Position numbers and translations under genes: made by a program
Shown here: positions 1-8,796 of the stretch, piece by piece
Layout of the letters: every line of letters starts with the position of its first letter
Position numbering within the stretch: the first letter of the stretch is position 1
Assembly: GCA_041396685.1 (NCBI GenBank)
Contig: JAWKYD010000002.1
Span: 62,001 to 126,000, forward strand
DNA from: JAUIAI01 sp041396685
GTDB taxonomy: Bacteria; Pseudomonadota; Gammaproteobacteria; Burkholderiales; Burkholderiaceae_E
DNA length: 64,000 nucleotides
Direction of reading: 5' to 3'
Notes under the pieces: generated by a model
The model's database searches: none
Seen by the model: only the letters and a program-made list of their open reading frames with translations
Told to the model about the DNA's origin: nothing

Positions 1-1
1 C

Positions 2-436
2 CCGCGCGGCGACTGGCTCAAGCTCAAGCGCGAGCCGATGAGCATCGATGCCGTACTCGTCTATGCGCAGGCCGGGCACGGACGCCGTGCCGGTCTGTTC
101 ACCGACTACACGTTCGCGGTCTGGTCGGCTGGCGCCGACGACGCCTCGCGCACCCTGGTGCCGTTCACGAAGGCCTATTCCGGCCTGACCGACGCCGAGA
201 TCCGACAGGTCGACGCCATTGTCCGGCGCCACGTCCGGGAGCGCTTCGGCCCGGTGCGTCAGGTCGAACCCACGCTCGTGTTCGAGATCGGCTTCGAGGG
301 CATCGCCCGCTCCGGCCGTCACAAATCCGGCATCGCCGTGCGCTTCCCGCGCATGCTGCGCTGGCGGCGCGACAAACCGGTGGCCGAGGCCGATACGATG
401 GCCGAACTGGAGAAGCTGCTGCCCGCCGGCGGCTGA
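2..436 (+). CDS. ATP-dependent DNA ligase, C-terminal part (gene runs off left edge)
   Basis: The frame is open from the first bases of the window and ends in TGA at 434-436, giving about 144 C-terminal residues. The opening residues PRGDWLKLKRE match the end of the adenylation domain of ATP-dependent ligases (motif V type, with the lysine pair in LKLKRE). The rest is an OB-fold domain rich in basic residues, with a typical late segment GIARSGRHKSGIAVRFPR. The next two genes are a ligase-associated DEXH helicase and PdeM, the usual partners of this ligase in bacterial DNA-damage cassettes. The adenylated lysine lies upstream and cannot be seen. Because the gene is open at the edge, the first ATG at 38 is not the true start. 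Confidence 0.88.
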   Translation, partial: PRGDWLKLKREPMSIDAVLVYAQAGHGRRAGLFTDYTFAVWSAGADDASRTLVPFTKAYSGLTDAEIRQVDAIVRRHVRERFGPVRQVEPTLVFEIGFEGIARSGRHKSGIAVRFPRMLRWRRDKPVAEADTMAELEKLLPAGG

Positions 437-446
437 GACACGAATC

Positions 447-2957
447 ATGGAGCGATCCCTCCCCACCCCCCAGCCGGCCGGCGCGAGGGCGCTGCCCACG
501 ATTGGCACACGGCGCTTCTCGCAGCGCCAGGCGCGTCTCGGCCTGGAACGCTGGCTGGCCGAGCACGGTTGGCAGGCGTTCCGATTCCAGCGCCAGGTCT
601 GGCGGGCGATGCTCGAGGCGCGAAGCGGCCTGCTGCACGCCAGCACCGGCGCCGGCAAGACACTCGCGGTCTGGGGCGGTGCCCTGCTGCGCACGGCCCG
701 ACTGGGTGAACCGCAGCCCATGCAAGTGCTCTGGATCACGCCGATGCGCGCCCTGGCGGCCGATACCGCGGCCAGCATCGACACGATCGGAGCAGCCGTC
801 GATCCGCGCTGCCGGGTCGCGCTGCGCAGCGGTGACACGACACCGGCCGAACGACGCCGCCTTGACCGCCATCCGCCGTTCGCATTGGTGACCACCCCCG
901 AGACCTTGTCGCTGATGCTCTCGCAGCCGGCAGCGCAGGCGCGGCTGGCCGCGATCCACACGGTCATCATCGACGAGTGGCACGAACTGCTTGGCAACAA
1001 GCGCGGCGTGCAGGTTCAGCTCGCGCTGGCGCGGTTGCGCCGGCTCACGCCGGGCCTGGTGGTCTGGGGCGTATCGGCCACACTGGGCAACCTCGACGAA
1101 GCGGCACGGGCGCTCGGCACCGATGCACCGGTGCTGGTCGGCGCACGGCTGGGAAAACAGCACCGCATCGACACCTTGCTGCCGGCATCCACCGAGCGTT
1201 TTCCCTGGGGCGGGCACCTGGGCATTCGCATGCTCGAACCCGTCATCGCCGACATCGAGGCGCATCGCAGCACACTGGTGTTCACCAATACCCGTTCGCA
1301 GGCCGAACGCTGGTATCACGAACTGCTCACGCGCCGGCCGGATTGGGCCGGCACGATCGCACTGCATCACGGCTCACTCGACATCGAGGTGCGCCGCTGG
1401 GTCGAACGCGCCCTGAAGCAGGGCCTGCTGCGTTGCGTCGTCTGCACCTCCAGCCTCGATCTGGGCGTCGATTTCTCGCCGGTCGAGCGAGTGTTGCAAA
1501 TCGGCAGCCCGAAGGGCGTGGCGCGACTGCTGCAGCGTGCGGGCCGCTCCGGGCATTCGCCGGGAGGCATCTCGCGCATCGGCATCGTGCCCACCCACGC
1601 GCTCGAACTGATCGAGGCGGTGGCCGCCCGGCGCGCGGCGCGGGCCGGCCGCATCGAACGGCGCACGCCACCCGAGTTGCCGATGGACGTGCTCACCCAG
1701 CATCTGGTCACGGTTGCGCTCGGCACGGGCTTCGATGCCGATGCGCTCTACGACGAGGTATGCAGCGCACACTCGTACCGTTCGTTGTCGCGAGCGGCAT
1801 TCGACTGGGCACTGGACTTCGTCGGTCGCGGCGGCGCCAGTCTCACCGCCTATCCCGAGTACCGGCGCGTGACGGCCGACGAACACGACCGCTACCGGGT
1901 CGAGGACGCTGCGATCGCACGTCGGCACCGGCAATCCATCGGCACCATCGTCGCCGACGCTGCGATCCTCGTTCGCTTCATGAGCGGCGCGCGCATCGGC
2001 ACCATCGAAGAGAGCTTCATCGCCCGCCTGCGCCGCGGCGATCGCTTCATGTTCGCCGGACGCGTGCTGGAGCTGGCGCGCATCGAGGACATGACCGCCT
2101 GGGTGCGGCCGGCCAAGAGCAAGCGGGCGGCCGTACCGCGCTGGGGCGGCGGCAAGATGCCCTTGTCCAACGAGATGGCCGAGACCATGCTCGAGTGCAT
2201 GGCGCAGATCGAGCAGGGCCGTCTTCATGGCGCCGAGACGCGGCTGCTCGCACCGCTGATGACCCTGCAGATGCGCTGGTCTGCCTTGCCCGGGCCGGGA
2301 CGCCTGCTGGTCGAGCACATGCACTCGCGCGAGGGCGAGCATCTGTTCGTGCATCCGTTTGCGGGCCGGCTCGTGCACACCGGCCTGGCCGCGCTGCTCG
2401 CCTGGCGCGTCGCCCGCGAGCGGCCGGCCACGTTCTCGATCTCGGTCAACGACTACGGCTTCGAGCTGCTCTGTCCGGAGCCGCTCGACTGGTCCGAGCG
2501 CTTCTCGCCGGCACTGCTCGACGACACCGATCTGCTCGATGACGTGCTGGCCAGCCTCAATGCCGCCGAGCTCTCGCAGCGGCGCTTTCGCGAGATCGCC
2601 CGGATCAGCGGTCTGGTGTTTCAGGGCCATCCGGGTGCCGCGCGCAGTGCCCGCCAGTTGCAGGCCTCGGCCAGTCTGTTCTTCCAGGTTTTTCGCGATC
2701 ACGATCGCGACAATCTCCTGCTCGACCAGGCCCGCCGCGAGGTCCTCGCACAGGAACTCGAGATCGATCGCCTGCGCACCGCGCTCGCAGCCATGCGCGC
2801 GCGCGAACTCGCCCTGGTCACGCTGCGTCGGCCCAGCCCGTTCGCGTTTCCGCTGATGGTGGAGCGCTTTCGCGAGCGCCTCACCACCGAGAAGCTCGGC
2901 GACCGAATCGCCCGCATGCTGCGCGACCTGGAGGCACAGGCGGATCGAGACCTATGA
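447..2957 (+). CDS. Ligase-associated DNA damage response DEXH-box helicase (Lhr-like)
   Basis: An 836-residue superfamily 2 helicase of the Lhr-like type found beside bacterial ATP-dependent DNA ligases. It presumably unwinds DNA or RNA-DNA hybrids in repair. Visible motifs are Walker A STGAGKT (residues 66-72), motif Ia ITPMRALAAD (97-106), motif II DEWH (176-179) and SATLGNL of motif III, followed by a C-terminal RecA domain with the GRSGH motif VI region. The remaining 400 residues are the Lhr-type winged-helix and helical tail. The open frame reaches back to 219, but the ATG at 447, just after the ligase stop, gives the usual family N-terminus. The gene overlaps pdeM by ATGA, implying coupled translation in one operon with the ligase. 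Confidence 0.9.
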   Translation: MERSLPTPQPAGARALPTIGTRRFSQRQARLGLERWLAEHGWQAFRFQRQVWRAMLEARSGLLHASTGAGKTLAVWGGALLRTARLGEPQPMQVLWITPMRALAADTAASIDTIGAAVDPRCRVALRSGDTTPAERRRLDRHPPFALVTTPETLSLMLSQPAAQARLAAIHTVIIDEWHELLGNKRGVQVQLALARLRRLTPGLVVWGVSATLGNLDEAARALGTDAPVLVGARLGKQHRIDTLLPASTERFPWGGHLGIRMLEPVIADIEAHRSTLVFTNTRSQAERWYHELLTRRPDWAGTIALHHGSLDIEVRRWVERALKQGLLRCVVCTSSLDLGVDFSPVERVLQIGSPKGVARLLQRAGRSGHSPGGISRIGIVPTHALELIEAVAARRAARAGRIERRTPPELPMDVLTQHLVTVALGTGFDADALYDEVCSAHSYRSLSRAAFDWALDFVGRGGASLTAYPEYRRVTADEHDRYRVEDAAIARRHRQSIGTIVADAAILVRFMSGARIGTIEESFIARLRRGDRFMFAGRVLELARIEDMTAWVRPAKSKRAAVPRWGGGKMPLSNEMAETMLECMAQIEQGRLHGAETRLLAPLMTLQMRWSALPGPGRLLVEHMHSREGEHLFVHPFAGRLVHTGLAALLAWRVARERPATFSISVNDYGFELLCPEPLDWSERFSPALLDDTDLLDDVLASLNAAELSQRRFREIARISGLVFQGHPGAARSARQLQASASLFFQVFRDHDRDNLLLDQARREVLAQELEIDRLRTALAAMRARELALVTLRRPSPFAFPLMVERFRERLTTEKLGDRIARMLRDLEAQADRDL

Positions 2958-3835
2958 TGTCGGCCCGCCCGCCAGTTGACGCCCGAACCCGGATGACCAC
3001 CATCGCCGACCCCGCCGTCGCACCCGATACAGGCGTTACACCCGATACAGGCGTTACACCCGACACCGCCGACACCGACGTTGCAGCCACGGCGACCGTC
3101 GCGGCCGAAGCCACCGACGAGCGCCCACCCGCCTCGTCGGCTGCGCCCGGTTCGTGCGTCGCTGTGCCCGTCCCCGCTGGCGCGATACCGATCCTTGCCG
3201 GCGACGCCCCCCTTTGGCTGTTGCCCGCGGGAGCGGCCTACGACCCCGCGACGCGCGCGCTGCTGGTGGCCGATCTCCATCTCGGCAAGGCGGAATGCTT
3301 CGGTCGCGGCGGTCTGCCGGTGCCGCTGGCCGTCAACGACGACACGCTCGAGCGGCTGGAAGCACTTTGGCGCGGACTCCCGGCCGAGCGTCTGATCGTG
3401 CTCGGCGATCTGATGCACGGTCCGCTACCGGAGAGCGATCCGCTGTTCGAGCGCCTGCGTGCCCGGCTCGGCCGCGCGCCCCTGCCGATCGCACTGGTCG
3501 CTGGCAATCACGACCGCCAATCGGCGCGCTACGCGGATCTACTCGGCATCGAGGTGCTGGCCGAGCCGGTTCGTCTAGGCCCGTTCGGCCTGCGTCACGA
3601 GCCCGTGCCCCAGCCTGGCCTGACCGTGCTCGCCGGCCATCTGCACCCGGTCGTACGGCTATCGGGCCGTGCCGACAGCGTTCGCCTGCCGTGTTTCTGG
3701 GTTCGCGATTCCATCGTGGTCCTTCCCGCATTCGGCGCATTCACGGGCGGCTGGGTCGTGCCCGCGCGCGCGGGCGAGCGACGCTTCGTGACCGACGCAC
3801 GGCGCGTGCTCGAAGTCCCGTCGCCCCGGACATGA
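2954..3835 (+). CDS. pdeM: Ligase-associated DNA damage response endonuclease PdeM (calcineurin-like phosphoesterase)
   Basis: A metal-dependent phosphoesterase of the calcineurin fold. Metal-ligand motifs are in order: ADLHLGK (106-112), GDLMHG (151-156), GNHD (184-187) and GHLH (228-231). The start ATG overlaps the helicase stop as ATGA. The enzyme domain begins only near residue 75. Ahead of it is an extra tail rich in Ala, Thr, Asp and Pro containing tandem copies of DTGVTP, coded by an 18-bp DNA repeat at 3021-3056. An internal start could also produce the short form, so the tail may be partly untranslated. The context (ligase, helicase, PdeM) is the known repair cassette; the exonuclease member is probably upstream of the window. 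Confidence 0.85.
   Translation: MMSARPPVDARTRMTTIADPAVAPDTGVTPDTGVTPDTADTDVAATATVAAEATDERPPASSAAPGSCVAVPVPAGAIPILAGDAPLWLLPAGAAYDPATRALLVADLHLGKAECFGRGGLPVPLAVNDDTLERLEALWRGLPAERLIVLGDLMHGPLPESDPLFERLRARLGRAPLPIALVAGNHDRQSARYADLLGIEVLAEPVRLGPFGLRHEPVPQPGLTVLAGHLHPVVRLSGRADSVRLPCFWVRDSIVVLPAFGAFTGGWVVPARAGERRFVTDARRVLEVPSPRT
3021..3056 (+). repeat. Two tandem 18-bp repeats inside the pdeM N-terminal tail
   Basis: The 18-bp unit CACCCGATACAGGCGTTA occurs twice without mismatch, at 3021-3038 and 3039-3056, followed by a partial degenerate third copy starting at 3057. The unit is a multiple of three, so it adds six residues per copy to the PdeM tail without changing frame. Confidence 0.9.
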
Positions 3836-4001
3836 TCGACAGCGCAGCCGGGATTCTCCCGCGGCTCACCTATACTCGGTCGCCATAGCGTGCCGTCGCC
3901 CGTTCGCGGGCACACCGGTCGCCGTCACGGTCGCGCCAAGCGGGCACACGCGGATGTCTCGTATCGAACATGCCGCGAGCGCTCCAGGCATGGGAGGACA
4001 C

Positions 4002-4898
4002 ATGAGTACAAGCACGGCTGGCTTCATCGGTCTCGGCGTGATGGGCGCCCCTATGTGCCGTCATCTGGCCCGCAAGGCATCGCAGGCCGGACTCGAACGG
4101 GTGTATGCCTACGACCAGGATCCGGCCGCCCGAGAGCGGCTCGACGATGCACCGGCGCACTTCGTCGATTCCGTGGTCGAGCTGTGCGAGCGCAGCGACA
4201 TCGTGCTGTTCTGCCTGCCCGGAGGCCCCCAGGTCAGCGCGCTGACCGAGGGCGAGCGCGGGCTGGTGGCGCTCAGTCGCATGGGTCAGACCTTCGTCGA
4301 CCTGGGCACGACTCCGGTGCCGTTGACCCGCGCGCTGCAAGCCGGTTTCGCGGCGCGCGGTGCACGCTTTCTCGATGCGCCGATCACGCGCACGCGCCAG
4401 GCAGCCGAAGATGGCACCTTATCCATCCTGGTCGGCGGCGACGCCGAGGGCCTGGCCGTCATCGAGCCACTGCTGCGCTGCTTCGGCACCGAGGTCACCT
4501 TGTGCGGTCCAATCGGTGCCGGCCAGGTGGTCAAGCAGATGAACAACATGGTCTTGTTCCAGACCGTGGCCGCATTGGCCGAGGCCTTGGCCACCGCGCG
4601 CGCGGCCGGTGTCGACGGCCAATTGTTGTTCGATGCGATGAGCAAGGGCTCGGCCGACAGCTTCGCGCTGCGCAACCACGGCCGCAAGGCGATGCTGCCC
4701 GACGACTTCCCGCTGCGCGCATTCTCGGTGCGCTACGCGCTCAAGGATCTCGACTACGCCATCGAGCTGGCCGGTTCGCTAGGTCTGCCCCTGCCTGGCG
4801 CTGCCCAGGTACGCGAGCGTTTCGAGCAGGCAATCGCCGCCGGCGACGGCGATGCCTACTTCCCGGTCATCGTTCGCGGGCTGAAGCCGGACGCCTGA
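4002..4898 (+). CDS. NAD(P)-dependent oxidoreductase, 3-hydroxyisobutyrate dehydrogenase family
   Basis: A 298-residue beta-hydroxyacid dehydrogenase. The N-terminal Rossmann motif GFIGLGVMGAPM (7-18) binds NAD(P), and the catalytic lysine is in GAGQVVKQMNN (K178). The C-terminal all-helical domain is complete. The frame is open to 3954, but a GGAGGA Shine-Dalgarno at 3993-3998 with normal spacing supports the ATG at 4002. The substrate-binding stretch APITRTRQAAEDGTL departs from the more usual Ser-Gly-Gly form, so the exact substrate (3-hydroxyisobutyrate, tartronate semialdehyde or another 3-hydroxyacid) cannot be assigned. It stands alone, with about 165 bp of spacer upstream and convergent to the broken dehydrogenase gene downstream. 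Confidence 0.87.
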   Translation: MSTSTAGFIGLGVMGAPMCRHLARKASQAGLERVYAYDQDPAARERLDDAPAHFVDSVVELCERSDIVLFCLPGGPQVSALTEGERGLVALSRMGQTFVDLGTTPVPLTRALQAGFAARGARFLDAPITRTRQAAEDGTLSILVGGDAEGLAVIEPLLRCFGTEVTLCGPIGAGQVVKQMNNMVLFQTVAALAEALATARAAGVDGQLLFDAMSKGSADSFALRNHGRKAMLPDDFPLRAFSVRYALKDLDYAIELAGSLGLPLPGAAQVRERFEQAIAAGDGDAYFPVIVRGLKPDA

Positions 4899-4964
4899 CG
4901 GAGCGGTTCGGAATTACCCGGCTGGCCGACTCGAACGCGGCTCGCGGCGCCCGACGCAGCATGC

Positions 4965-6025
4965 TCACAGCGTCAGCACGCCCTTGCCGATCATCGTGCC
5001 GCTCTCGAGGCGCAGATGGGCCGCGCGCAGAGTGGTCGCTTCCAGCCGCCTGAAATCCTCGGTCATGGTGCCGCAGACGGCCCGACCCGCACCACGCGGC
5101 AACCGCGCTCAGAATCTGCCCCTGGCGATCGAGGTCGGCCGCGCGGCGCGTGCCGCGGGTGAACATGCCCTCCCAGGCGAATCCTGCCGAATCCCGGCCG
5201 CAGTGCCGCCAACGACAGCGCGTCCCGGGCCTCGACGATCGAACAGACCTGGCCGAACACGGCCATCACCGGCGCCAGCGACGGCAGATAGTGATCGGGA
5301 TCTCGGGTCAGCAGCAACGCGTCGACGCCGCCGGGCGCCAATTCGCGCACGCGCTCGGGCAACGCATCATCATGCGCGACCACGTGGTGGGCGCCGAGCG
5401 TGCGACACCAGTCGGCCGACGTCGCGCGCGAGGCGGTGGCGATCACCGTCGCACCGGGAACCTGACACGCCAGCTGGATCGCCATCGAACCGACGCCGCC
5501 GGCCCCGCCGACGATCAACACGACCGGCGCACGCTTGGGCCCTGCCGCCTGAAACGGCAGCGCGCCCAGATACAGGCGTTCGAACAAGGCCTCCCAGGCG
5601 GTGAGGGTCGTCAGCGGCAATGCGGCGGCCTGCGCAAAGCTCCAGCCGGCAGGCATGCGGCCGACCAGGCGGTGATCGACGCAGTGCCATTCACTATCGC
5701 ATCCGGAGCGGCCGATACTGCCGGCATAGTAGACCCGGTCGCCAACCTCGAAGCCGCGCACGTTCGCGCCCAGCGCCCTTACCTCGCCGGCCGCGTCCCA
5801 GCCGAGCACGCGCGCCCGGACCGGCGCCTTGGCATGGGGTGATCGCATCATCCGCATCTTCGTGTCGATCGGGTTCACCGACACGGCGTGAACGCGCACC
5901 AGCAGATCGTCTGCGGCTGGCGAAGGCACCGGCAGTTCGGCATCGACCAGACAATCGGGATCGTCGGCCGGCAGTGCCGCCGGACAGACCACGGCCTGCA
6001 TCGTCACCGGGATCTCGTGTTCCAT
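4965..6025 (-). pseudogene. Zinc-binding-type alcohol dehydrogenase / quinone oxidoreductase, disrupted by two frameshifts
   Basis: The reading frame starting at ATG 6025 encodes a medium-chain dehydrogenase of the zinc-binding alcohol dehydrogenase family (GWDAAGEV; the NADP site VGGAGGVGSMAIQLA; HHVVAHD). It runs out of frame near 5190 and would end at 5063. The expected C-terminus continues in a second frame (FAWEGMFTRGTRRAADLD) and then, from about 5100, in a third frame ending in GTMIGKGVLTL and a stop at 4965-4967. The first shift is explained by an imperfect 10-bp duplication: CGAATCC occurs at 5178-5184 and again at 5188-5194. Removing one copy restores the frame exactly. The second shift is equivalent to one extra base or two missing bases. 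Either this is a recent pseudogene, or the assembly has two errors. Confidence 0.78.
5178..5194. repeat. 10-bp near-duplication causing a frameshift
   Basis: CGAATCC is repeated with a period of 10 bp at 5178-5184 and 5188-5194, inside the dehydrogenase gene. Ten bases is one more than a multiple of three, and deleting one copy rejoins the two halves of the protein (LRPG joined to FAWEG). This is the size expected from a slipped-strand duplication. Confidence 0.75.
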
Positions 6026-6243
6026 CGCTGCGCTCCATGTCGTTGGCAAGTCCCGATCATTTTCGCCCGAACCCGCAGCCAGCCCCGGATCCGTCTTTGC
6101 GCCCGGCGCCGTCGGGTCGGTCGGTGCCGGCCGTCGCCCGCCATCTCTCCCCGACCGTGACCCGGTGGCCACACGCGGCCGCCAAGACGAGGCGGGACCA
6201 CTTAGACTGGCGAGCATCGGCCCGCCTCTCCTGCTGCCCGAAC

Positions 6244-6561
6244 ATGACGGCCCTCCTCGATATGGCCCGGCGCCTGCTCGGCAGGCGATCGCAGCGCGCG
6301 CTCGACGCCCCGGGCGCGCCGCCTGCGCCGGGCACCACCATCCATTTCAGCGGCGCGCGCATGCGCGTCACCGCCCCGCCCTCGGGTGAGTTCTGGGCCT
6401 GGCTGTCGTTGATGGGCTGGCGCGAGAACATGTATCCGGGCGATCGCCGCCGCTATGACGACCTGCCGGACGAGGCATTCCGCATGCTCGCGACGCGCCG
6501 CGGTGCGAGTCGCGAGGCGGTTTATCATCAGTTGATGCGCGACCACCACGACGACTTCTGA
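6244..6561 (+). CDS. Hypothetical protein, 105 aa
   Basis: I do not recognise this family. The chosen ATG at 6244 gives 105 residues; the frame is open far upstream only because of high GC. The N-terminal third is basic and Pro/Ala-rich. The C-terminal two thirds look like a folded small domain: TIHFSGARMRV, then WAWLSLMGWRENMYPGDRRRYDDL, and an acidic/His-rich tail HHDDF. An internal start at 6262 is possible. It lies directly upstream of the MFS transporter gene and divergent from the broken dehydrogenase. No membrane segment or signal peptide is visible. Confidence 0.55.
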   Translation: MTALLDMARRLLGRRSQRALDAPGAPPAPGTTIHFSGARMRVTAPPSGEFWAWLSLMGWRENMYPGDRRRYDDLPDEAFRMLATRRGASREAVYHQLMRDHHDDF

Positions 6562-6586
6562 TGCCCGTCGGCATCGGCCCCTGACC

Positions 6587-7816
6587 TTGCCGGGCAACGT
6601 CGCCAGCGGTGCGTCGTCGCGCGCGATGCAGACGCTCGTGCTGCTGGTCGGCACAGCGATGAACATGCTCTCGCGCGGGCTGATCGAAACCTTCGCCGTG
6701 TTCCTGCTGCCGCTGTCGGTCGCGTTTGCCACCGACCGGGTCGCACTGACCGGTATCTACTCCACGTACATGCTGGTCTACGGCCTGACCGCGCCGTTCA
6801 TCGGCATGCTGATCGACAAACTCGGTGTGCGCCTTTGCTACAGCCTGGGCCTGCTACTGGTCGGTGCCGGCCTGTCGCTGGCCGGGCACGCCAACCAGCT
6901 CTGGCAGCTCTACCTGACCGTCGGCGCCATGTGCGGCGCAGGTACTGCGGCGCTGGGCATGGTGCCCGCGTCGGTGCTGGCCAGCCGCTGGTTCGATCGG
7001 CGCCTGCCCTCCGCCATGAGCCTTCTTTACGCCGCGCTGGGCAGCGGTGTGCTGGTCTTCTCGCCGCTGAGCCAGTGGCTGATCGACTCCGGAGGCTGGC
7101 GACACGCCTACCGATGGCTCGGTCTGACCCCTTTGATCATCCTGCCCCTGACGCTGCTGCTGCCTTGGTCGCGCATCCTCGCCGGCGAACCGTCGCTGAG
7201 CGCGCGGCGCGCGCGCAGTCCGGGCCCGGCCCTCGGCGCCGCGCTCGGCCACGCCTTGCGCCAGCCCGATTTCTGGCGTCTGTCCGGGGTGATGTTCTTC
7301 ACCACCTTGTCCACCTTCACGATCATGATCCAACTGGTGGCCTACCTGGTCGAGGTCGGCTTCGCCGCCCTGATCGCGGCCTCGGTATTCGGCGCGCTGG
7401 GCATCATCTCGACGGTCGGCATGATGACCGTGGGCATGCTCGCGGAGCGCTTCGGGGAGCGCCTGATCGCGACGCTCTCCTACAGCTGCTCGATTCTCGG
7501 CGTCGGCATCCTGGCCCTTCTGGACGGGCGGCCCAGCATGCTCCTGCTGGCCGCCTTCGCGATCGTGTTCGGCACCGTCTCGGGCTCACGCGGCCCGCTG
7601 GTGGCGGTGCTCTCGTCACGCCGCTTCGGTGGCTCGGCGCAGGCCACGGTCTATGGCAGCGTGCTGCTGGCCATGGGAATCGGCGGCGCGATCGCCGGCT
7701 GGGCCACCGGTGCGTTGCACGACCTCACCGACGCATACCACGCCGGCTTCCTGTTGTCGGCACTGGCGGCACTCGGGGGCATGCTGCTGTTTCGCAGTAT
7801 CGACGTGAGCAGGTGA
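6587..7816 (+). CDS. MFS transporter
   Basis: A 396 to 409-residue major facilitator with about 12 hydrophobic segments distributed over the whole length. It resembles the oxalate/formate antiporter-like or monocarboxylate-type MFS group. The GMLIDKLGVRLCY loop after TM2 and GMLAERFGERLIA in the second half are the paired A-type motifs of the two halves. The long frame begins at a TTG (6587) without a good ribosome site; the first ATG (6626) starts just before TM1 and is equally plausible. Substrate cannot be read from sequence. The gene is convergent with the NUDIX gene, separated by 48 bp. Confidence 0.85.
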   Translation: MPGNVASGASSRAMQTLVLLVGTAMNMLSRGLIETFAVFLLPLSVAFATDRVALTGIYSTYMLVYGLTAPFIGMLIDKLGVRLCYSLGLLLVGAGLSLAGHANQLWQLYLTVGAMCGAGTAALGMVPASVLASRWFDRRLPSAMSLLYAALGSGVLVFSPLSQWLIDSGGWRHAYRWLGLTPLIILPLTLLLPWSRILAGEPSLSARRARSPGPALGAALGHALRQPDFWRLSGVMFFTTLSTFTIMIQLVAYLVEVGFAALIAASVFGALGIISTVGMMTVGMLAERFGERLIATLSYSCSILGVGILALLDGRPSMLLLAAFAIVFGTVSGSRGPLVAVLSSRRFGGSAQATVYGSVLLAMGIGGAIAGWATGALHDLTDAYHAGFLLSALAALGGMLLFRSIDVSR

Positions 7817-7864
7817 GCCTGCCGGCCGCTTCTACAGCCGAGCTCACCGGCCCGTGCCGATTGC

Positions 7865-8653
7865 TCAGACGAAGAACGCCTCGAAACCTTCCTCGGGCTC
7901 GAATCTTCCGTCGCGCGTGACCAGGCTGGTCGGGCCGGGTATTGCCAGTTCTTTGACCGGGTGTTGCGGATGGCCCGGGTAGACCATCATGCGCCCTTCG
8001 GCGCGCGGCAGGGCCTTGGGCTCGACCAGCCGCGGCACCTGCCCACGCAAGCCGGCGATCATGGCCGCGCAATCGGCCCAGCGCGCGAGGCCGGCCAGCG
8101 TCATGATCTGCGGCGGCGCCAGCATGATCTCGCCGGCGCGGTAGTTTTCGAGCGCACTGCGCGGCGTGAACCAGGCACTCGCGTCGGTCTCCTGGCCGTC
8201 GTGGGTTGGATCGGCGCCCTCGGGCAGGCAGGCGACGAAGAAGCGGGTATCGAAGCGCCGCCGCATCATGGCCGGAACCTTGGGCGTGATCCAGCGCGAC
8301 AAGGGCAGCAGGTCGGCCGCCCGCAGGCCCACGCCGGCCTCCTCCTCGGTCTCGCGACAGGCGGCCACGAACAATGCCGCCGCGCGTGCGCGCGGCAGAT
8401 CGGGCTCGCCGAGCCGCAGTTCGGGGTGCTCGCCGACCGCATAGTGCTGCCACTGGCCGGGCTCCTCGTCTTCGTCGTCGACCTTGCCCCCGGGAAAGAC
8501 GTAGGCGTCGTGCATGACCGTGGAACTGCCACCGCGACGCAGCATGAAGATTTCCAGCCCGCCGGCGTTGGCGTCGCGCACCAGCACCACCGTGGCCGCA
8601 TCGCGCGGCTCGCCTTCGACGACCTGGTCATGAAATTTCGGCTGCTCGGCCAA
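7865..8653 (-). CDS. NUDIX hydrolase
   Basis: A 262-residue NUDIX hydrolase, larger than minimal family members and similar in layout to the NUDT19-like group. The sheet entry FPGGKVDDED is followed by a long insertion and then the catalytic helix RETEEEAGV, which carries the REUXEEXGU metal-binding core. The start is chosen as TTG at 8653 because a GGAGA sits six bases upstream; the first ATG (8722) adds an unlikely Cys/His-rich leader. Substrate is unknown; members of this type hydrolyse nucleoside diphosphate derivatives or acyl-CoA compounds. It is divergent from the cysteine synthase gene. Confidence 0.85.
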   Translation of the reverse strand: MAEQPKFHDQVVEGEPRDAATVVLVRDANAGGLEIFMLRRGGSSTVMHDAYVFPGGKVDDEDEEPGQWQHYAVGEHPELRLGEPDLPRARAAALFVAACRETEEEAGVGLRAADLLPLSRWITPKVPAMMRRRFDTRFFVACLPEGADPTHDGQETDASAWFTPRSALENYRAGEIMLAPPQIMTLAGLARWADCAAMIAGLRGQVPRLVEPKALPRAEGRMMVYPGHPQHPVKELAIPGPTSLVTRDGRFEPEEGFEAFFV

Positions 8654-8796
8654 TTCAAGTCTCCACTTGCAACGACGCTGATGACAGCGATGCCCCGTGA
8701 CAGGGCGTTCACATATCCGCACTGGCCGCGCCTGAACCGGAGTGCCGGCGGCGAGTCCGTTATTCTTGCCGGTATCGTAACGTCAACGAGCAGGCC

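Noticed and set aside
3871..3876. TATACT as a promoter for the HIBADH-like gene
   Set aside because: No -35 hexamer at 16-18 bp upstream; too weak to list.
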